In this document: positions 57,788 through 64,000 of the stretch, one piece after another | How positions within the stretch are numbered: position 1 is the stretch's first letter | Layout: the number at the start of each line of letters is the position of its first letter | NCBI GenBank assembly: GCA_951799425.1 | Contig: OX637393.1 | Coordinates: 19,301,744-19,365,743, forward strand | Source of the DNA: Ilex aquifolium | Taxonomy: Eukaryota > Streptophyta > Magnoliopsida > Aquifoliales > Aquifoliaceae | Length of the DNA: 64,000 bases | Direction of reading: 5' to 3' | Position numbers and translations under genes: made by a program | Notes under the pieces: generated by a model | Told to the model about the DNA's origin: nothing | The model's input: only the letters and a program-made list of their open reading frames with translations | The model's database searches: none

Positions 57788-59642
57788 TGATTAGCACACA
57801 ACTTTGCATATCTTTAAGATGCTAATCAACTCATTTCACTTACTTTAGAGCTTTAAATTATGTACGTTATGCCACTTGAAGTCTTAACATCAAGTTGTTG
57901 TTCTTGTAGTTGAATGAAGCTAAATATGGCCTTTAAAGACCCTCCCATACCACTTGGGATGAAAGGAGTGGGAATGATAGTTCGAGGATAGATCGGGAGC
58001 AAGAAATCAAGAAATTCAGAAAAGGATGCAGAACAGTACCGGTACTCGGTACCGGTACCAAATGGTACCGGTACCCAGTACCGGTACCCAAAACCTACTG
58101 GAATCGCAGTACCGGTACTCGGTACCGGTACCAAATGGTACCGGTACCCAGTACCGGTACTGATTCCCTGAAGTGCCCAAACTCTGCAGATATGCTCAGC
58201 TGTCTTGTGGACCCCTCCATGCTTCTCTCTGATACGCCCACCTTTCTATTCATCAGGACTCACACTCCCTTCTAGACTTGTGGATTTAAAGCATTGAATG
58301 AAGAGAGAGAGGATGGGATGAGCTGGGTAGGCAGACATGCTCTGCCACTTCCTGTCTGTCCCTGGCTGCTGCACTCCTCTGAGACAAAAACAGATGGGAG
58401 ACTCCCTCTTCTCCAGAATGGGGAGTGAAGGGAAAAAGGGGCTTTTCTCCATAGCAAAGGAAATTACACGAAGAAGGCAAGTTGGGGTGCAGGGAATTGC
58501 TGCATCTTCCTGGTCCAAGCCTGCAGACTAGGCTCTGCTGCTGAAGCTTCAAGGGATGCCCAGGCACGTTTTGGAGAAAGAAATGTTCTCCAAGGATGGG
58601 GATGACCAGGAAGCCAGGGAGATGATTAGAGAGGATATTTTTTGTAATAGGTTTTTAGAGAGAGAAAGTCTGGGCGGAGAAGGAGATGAACAGTAGTTTC
58701 TAGAGAGAGAAAGTTGTGATTTTTGCATATTCTTCTACTGCATTGTCTTGTAATCTTGAGTAAGACTCTTAGTAGTTCATTGAATGCCATGAATGTTGTT
58801 TTTCCTTCATGTTTTGTTAGTTCAATGTTCATTTAATGCTTCACCATTAATGCTCCAAGTATTTCATCTTTCATAACTAAGCAATGGGTTTAAATACATG
58901 TTCTTTTAGCTCATAAATTCTGATATTTAGCCACCTTAGAAGTTCATAGATTTGAATGCCCTTCCATTACATAGTTATTTCCATTCCAAGTATGAGTAGC
59001 TAAATCCTCTAGTTGGCAAGACCAAGAGGGATCTCCCTTGGGGATACCATTTCAACTATTTCTCCTCTTTCCCTTTAGAGTCAAATGGTTCGTTTTGACC
59101 GGATAGAAGATGGATGTGTCGATGAGTCTTTGATAAACCGTAGGCTTAGTCACGATTCATGCTTAGATACTCATCGATGCCATCCTCGGCTTTCCGTGAT
59201 TCAAGCGTTCATTCATGCTCAATAGGAGGAGTGATTTGAGTTGAGGTGGTATACCCATTGGAGTGATCTTTTGGAATTGCCAACATTTATATTATCATTA
59301 CATTTTCATTAGCATAAAATTCACCAATCAACTTTCAAGACTAAAGATTTTACATTTTCGTGTTTTACCAAATCATTTCAACCTTGATTCACTACCTTCC
59401 CTGTAGATACGACCTTGGAATACTCTTCCAAGTAACTCACGACACACGAAAGTCTCCTTGCGATTGGGGAGCATTTTTGTGCACACATATCCTATACTTA
59501 CATCTTCCCATTTCCCTTTCCTCATTGCCCTTCCTTTTGACACTATCCCTAGGGGAAGAAATTCTTCTCCCCCGTCCATACATTGCATACATTGAGGGAT
59601 AGTAATTAGGGGTTAGGAAAGATATCGTTTTTGTGACAATCA
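57788..59642 (+). mobile_element. A1 5' LTR (Athila-like element A1)
   Basis: Starts TGATTAGCAC, ends GTGACAATCA, 1855 bp; followed by the Asp-tRNA PBS (59646-59663). Preceding 5 bases GATAT; partner TSD out of view. From about 58557 onward it is near identical to the reverse complement of A1' (61633 to about 62720), whereas the first 770 bp are unrelated to it. Confidence 0.93.
58035..58161. repeat. GTACCGGTAC palindrome cluster in A1 LTR
   Basis: Eight ACCGGT-centred dyads (GGTACCGGTACC and AGTACCGGTACT forms) arranged as two near-identical blocks, about 58035-58086 and 58109-58161, separated by a gap with spacer CTACTGGAAT at 58095-58104. Confidence 0.92.
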
Positions 59643-59800
59643 TTTTGGCGCCGTTGCCGGGGAAGGCAAGTTTCAAATCAAGGAAGTGATTTCCGAACAA
59701 CGAAGGTAAGTCCCGTGATCTTCATCACGGGCTGAGGTACGTTGTTTCGTGTACATATTCTTGTTTGTGGATAATTTCATTTGTATAGATATTTTGTTGC
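59643..59800 (+). other. A1 PBS and leader
   Basis: TGGCGCCGTTGCCGGGGA at 59646-59663 (Asp-tRNA). Leader to the gag ATG at 59801 has no other recognisable signal. Confidence 0.9.
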
Positions 59801-61632
59801 ATGTGGGGAAGGGACGACTATCATCGATTAGTTAGACAACCCTTAGGCCCCAACATGAATATCGACCAAGACCCACCAAAGAATGTGGGTGACAATGTTG
59901 AAAATATAGCTGTCAACCAAAACATGCAAGGGGGTGGGAATTTTGACAATGTAGGTGCAAACCTAAATGACCAAAGGGGTGGGGGAATGCCCGAACATAG
60001 GGAGCATGACCCAAGATTACACTATCCCCCTCCCGATCAATTTGACAATGTGGGTGTCAACCCAAATATGCGAGGTGGTGGGAGAGTGCAACCACCTAGA
60101 ATGCCCAATCAACAAGCGCATTTTCCCCCACCAAGGAATGAAGGGAACATCCCACTTGATTTTGAGGCAAGAACTATGCAAGAGTACCTTTAACCTACCC
60201 GCAGCACCACACCATCATGCATCCGTCTCCCTGTCCAACATCACCTTTTTGTGTTGAAACCGTGGATGTTGCAACTAATCCCCAAATTCAGGGGGGTTGA
60301 AAATGAAAACCCGTATAACCACATAAGGTCTTACGAGGAAATGGTTGCAACGTTTCTCCCAAATCACAATTTGGAAGAGATAGCTAGGATGAAATTGTTC
60401 CCTTTCTCTATGGATGGGAAGGCAAGAGTGTGGCTTGATTCCATGGGACCCCGGACTATGCTATCTTGGGATAACATTTTTTCCTTTTTCCTTAAAAAAA
60501 TTTTCCCTGTTCATCGAACCACCTTTTTGAAAAAGGAAATCCAAAACTTTTCTGAAAAACCCAATGAGCAGTTTTATCAATGTTGGGACCGTTATAAGGA
60601 TCTACTTCACTCCATACCACATCATGGTTTTAACTCATGGCAATTGGTGACTTTCTTCTACGAAGGAATCACCCCAGACCATAGACAATTCATAGATATG
60701 ATGTGCAATGGTGAATTCTTGAACAAAGATCCCGATGAGGCCCTAGACTATTTTGGTACCCTCGCTGAAAAGGCACAAACTTGGGGTGTTCAGGATCCGG
60801 ATGACATACCTAGGACAATGCCGGGTAGTAGCCAACCACCACGGGGGGGGGGTGTATGACTTAAAAGACCGTGAGGATCTACTTTCCCAAATTTCCAAAT
60901 TGTCTAGGAAAGTGGATAGCCTTGAGGTGGAGAGGAGACGAAATGTCTCTCATGTGTCAAGAGCCGAGGAGGTTTGTTCTGTTTGTGGTGGTGTCGAGCA
61001 TTCCACATCGGAGTGTCCGAGCATCCCGGCACTTAAGGAGGCATACCATGACCAAGTTAATGCCTTCAACCAACCAAGGCAATCATTTCCTCCAAATTCC
61101 AACACTTACAATTCGGGGTATCGTGATCACCCTAATTTCAGTTGGAGGAATGAGAACCCCATTCCTTATGTCTCAAACACATATACACCTCCTGCACCTC
61201 CCAAGCAAGGTCCGTACCAATCCCAACATCAAGGTCAGGGGCAAACTTCAAGCTCCCAATACCCACGGTCCAATCCACAAGGATACCAATCCAACCCTCC
61301 CCCACAGAATTTTTCCGGACAAGGCCCATCTAGTTTTTCCAGCTACCAACCACCTCATAAACGGAGTCTAGAAGATGTGGTTCATGCCTTCATCCAAAGC
61401 CAAACCACTTTCAATAAGGATATTTCGGCCCAACTCACCAAGATCACCAATGCCATTGGGTTGTCTCAACAAGAGAAGGGAAAATTTCCCTCTCAACCCC
61501 AACAAAATCCCAAAGGTCAAAATGTGGTTGAGTTGGCCGAGACTTCCCAGGAGGGTTTTGAGCAACTCAAAGCTGTCACCACACTTAGGAGTGGTAAACA
61601 ATTTGAAAAGATGGTGGTGCCAAAGTTGACAC
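59801..61632 (+). pseudogene. gag: A1 gag, with nonsense codon and frameshift, truncated
   Basis: Starts MWGRDDYHRLVRQP; TAA at 60191-60193 is in frame (reads MQEYL-stop-PTRST). Capsid region: ENPYNHIRSYEEMVATF, GKARVWLDSM, FLKKIFPVHRTTFLKKEI, QFYQCWDRYKDLLHSIPHHGF. A run of 10 G at 60843-60852 carries a frameshift. It resumes with LSRKVDSLE, zinc knuckle CSVCGGVEHSTSEC, NHPNFSW-like DHPNFSWRNENP and LRSGKQFEK. Cut at 61632 by A1'. Closest relative in the window is Y gag. Confidence 0.92.
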
Positions 61633-63681
61633 TGATTGTCACAAAAACGATATCTTTCCTAACCCCTAATTACTATCCCTCAATGTATGCAATGTATGGA
61701 CGGGGGAGAAGGATTTCTTCCCCTAGGGATAGTGTCAAAAGGAAGGGCAATGAGGAAAGGGAAATGGGAAGATGTAAGTATAGGATATGTGTGCACAAAA
61801 ATGCTCCCCAATCGCAAGGAGACTTTCGTGTGTCGTGAGTTACTTGGAAGAGTATTCCAAGGTCGTATCCACAGGGAAGGTAGTGAATCAAGGTTGAAAT
61901 GATTTGGTAAAACACGAAAATGTAAAATCTTTAGTCTTGAAAGTTGATTGGTGAATTTTATGCTAATGAAAATGTAATGATAATATAAATGTTGGCAATT
62001 CCAAAAGATCACTCCAATGGGTATACCACCTCAACTCAAATCACTCCTCCTATTGAGCATGAATGAACGCTTGAATCACGGAAAGCCGAGGATGGCATCG
62101 ATGAGTATCTAAGCATGAATCGTGACTAAGCCTACGGTTTATCAAAGACTCATCGACACATCCATCTTCTATCCGGTCAAAACGAACCATTTGACTCTAA
62201 AGGGAAAGAGGAGAAATAGTTGAAATGGTATCCCCAAGGGAGATCCCTCTTGGTCTTGCCAACTAGAGGATTTAGCTACTCATACTTGGAATGGAAATAA
62301 CTATGTAATGGAAAAGCATTCAAATCTATGAACTTCTAAGGTGGCTAAATATCAGGATTTATGAGCTAAAAGAACATGTATTTAAACCCATTGCATAGCT
62401 ATGAAAGATGAAATACTTGAAGCATTAATGGTGAAGCATTAAATGAACATTGAACTAACAAAACATGAAGGAAAAAACAACATTCATGGCATTCAATGAA
62501 CTACTAAGAGTCTTACTCAAGATTACAAGGCAATGCAGTAGAAGAAAATGCAAAAATCACAACTTTCTCTCTCTAGAAACTACTGTTCATCTTCTTCTCC
62601 GCCCAAAGTTTCTCTCTCTAAAAAAAACTCTTACCCAATGCTAAGTGAATAATAATTTCTCTACCCTGGTCCTGACCATCCTTGGAGAAAACTTCTTTTT
62701 CCCAAAACGTGCCTGGGTCAATCCCTGTAGTTCCCTGGTGTCACTCCTTGCAGTAGAGCTGAGTCTGGAATATGGAAATGCAGAATGTGTTCTGCAACCC
62801 CCAGCAGGTCCCCTTTTTTCTCCCTTTAATTAAAGCCATCTTGTAATCCATATCAATGCAGGGGTGAAGGAAGCTTCAGGGTGTGTAAGAGATGTCAGGT
62901 AGCATGTAGAAGGAATGCATGTGGGACCCTCCAAGTTGCAAAGTTGAGTCGCAGGCTGTCTGGAGAAAAGTTGCAAAAAACCTTCCGGAAGGTAGACATG
63001 AACCTACCGGAAGGTCGCTGAAAGAACAATTAAATGAAAAGAATCAAATGCAAGAACTTCCGGAAGGTCGACATCAGAAACAAAAATCTTCCGGAAGGTT
63101 TACTCCAGTAGCCAAAACCTTCCGGAAGGTTCATTCCAGTAGACAAAACCTTCCGGAAGGTTTACTCCAGTAGCTAACATCTTCCGGAAGGTTCATTCCA
63201 GTAGACAAAACCTTCCGGAAGATTTTGGCAGTCAAAAAGAAACCCAAGGCAAAACCTTCCGGAAGGTTCATTCCAGTAGACAAAACCTTCCGGAAGGTTT
63301 ACTCCAGTAGCTAACATCTTCCGGAAGGTTCATTCCAGTGGATAAAACCTTCCGGAAGGTATTTGCTGTGAGAGAGTCATCCAGGGCTTTTTAACAACAC
63401 CTTCCGGAAGGCCGACATAAACCTTCCGGAAGGTTTTCTGACTGTGAGCAAAAATTGGATTTCTTTCTCCTCCAAACCTTCCTTAAAGCTTCCCCATATA
63501 CTCCATTAGCCTCATACAATACCATGGGGGTTTAAGTTATGTCATTTACATCATTTTACATGCATTCACCCAAAATTCCATCAACCCATATTCAAAACTA
63601 AAACACTCCCATTTATTGACAAAAAGAAGTGAAACGAAAGCACGTTAGCACACAATACATGTCATTGTTATGTGCTAATCA
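61633..63681 (-). mobile_element. A1' 3' LTR (Athila-like, minus strand)
   Basis: Plus orientation starts TGATTGTCAC and ends GTGCTAATCA; 2049 bp. PPT abuts on the right, so this is the 3' LTR of an element extending beyond the window. R-U5 part near identical to A1; U3 different and holding the TTCCGGAA cassette. Confidence 0.93.
62981..63433. repeat. TTCCGGAA palindrome cassette in A1' LTR
   Basis: About 15 CTTCCGGAAG dyads. Central part is a 31-bp tandem array alternating two spacers (with ATTCCAGTAG and ACTCCAGTAG). Matches T1 8984-9375 unit by unit apart from extra repeat units, and similarity continues outside the palindromes to about 63505. Confidence 0.94.
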
Positions 63682-64000
63682 CACCCCCCAACTTGCGATT
63701 TGCTAGTCCCTAGCAAATATAATTTCCAGTCCCAAACCAATATGCACACACACTTTCATAAAAAATAAAGAAACACAAAAAGGAACTCAGCGAAGTAAAA
63801 TCAACTAAATCATATTGCAAATATGGTTTTAACTTTGTTCAACTACAATCAACCCATTGTGGTATTTCATAGAAAAGTTCATTACAATGTGAGCATAATC
63901 ACAACAAAAACGGCCAGAACCCTAAGACACTTCTACAGGCCGACACCAAAAAAAAGTAACCCTAATTCTCTGCTCCACCCTCAACAGACACAACAAACAA
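63682..64000 (-). other. A1' PPT and 3' non-coding region
   Basis: Element strand GCAAGTTGGGGGGTG directly before the LTR. The rest aligns with 2075-2397 of X. No ORF; the env-like gene would lie beyond the window edge. Confidence 0.8.

Noticed and set aside
62981..63433. Regularly spaced short repeats resembling a CRISPR array
   Set aside because: The DNA is plant nuclear, spacers repeat among themselves, repeats are short palindromes within an LTR, and no cas genes exist.

Overview
This is plant nuclear DNA, almost certainly intergenic heterochromatin of a eudicot. It consists nearly entirely of Ty3/gypsy LTR retrotransposons inserted into one another, plus one Helitron. I recognise no host gene, rRNA or tRNA gene. 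Evidence: plant-type primer-binding sites (TGGTATCAGAGC for initiator Met-tRNA; TGGCGCCGTTGCCGGGGA for Asp-tRNA), Athila-type and Tekay/Del-type (chromodomain) gag-pol proteins, plant 'putative transposon protein' (env-like) ORFs, and 5-bp target-site duplications (TSDs). Element names (X, Y, T1, B1-B3, C, A1, A1', A2) are mine.

Layout. X (+), 1-4031: the 3' end of an Athila-like element (env-like ORF, PPT, 3' LTR). It sits in the gag of Y (+), 4032-7711, a decayed Athila-like gag-pol. Y integrase is cut by B3 (+; 5' LTR 7712-8756 plus 19020-19788, gag start at 23143). The B3 LTR is split by T1 (-), 8757-19014: a complete, very young chromovirus with an intact 1528-codon gag-pol and TSD AGTTT. 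The B3 leader is split by a Helitron (19866-23111), and B3 gag by B2 (-), from 23302. The B2 env-like ORF is split by C (+), 27937 to at least 57787, a decayed chromovirus. The C 5' LTR is split by B1 (-), 29316-45507: a complete Athila-like element with TSD CCTTC. C also received two solo LTRs in pol (48832-50683, 52339-54267), one in its 3' LTR (55357-57167), and A1 (+) from 57788. A1 gag is interrupted by A1' (-) from 61633 to the window end. B1 carries a solo LTR (40743-42634). Nesting is six deep. Removing the complete insertions and one TSD copy restores the host reading frame at three solo-LTR sites and host LTR continuity at others.

The unusual system. Almost every element here has a cluster of perfect 10-12-bp palindromes with a central CpG, in one of three types: CCTTCCGGAAGG, ACGTTCGAACGT or GTACCGGTAC. 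Clusters lie in the LTRs and, in X and B1, also just upstream of the env-like ORF with the same palindrome type as that element's LTR. The type changes between otherwise homologous LTRs (A2 copies; A1 versus A1'). One approximately 450-bp cassette is shared by a chromovirus (T1) and an Athila-like element (A1'). Spacers (CTACTGGA[A/G]T) are shared across palindrome types. This looks like an exchangeable regulatory cassette, possibly recognised by a cognate DNA-binding protein; the env-like protein is one candidate (inference).

A second notable item: B1 encodes, in sense orientation between pol and the env-like ORF, a 136-aa Cys-rich basic protein resembling the nucleic-acid-binding proteins of Betaflexiviridae plant viruses. 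All comparisons were made by eye, without database searches.
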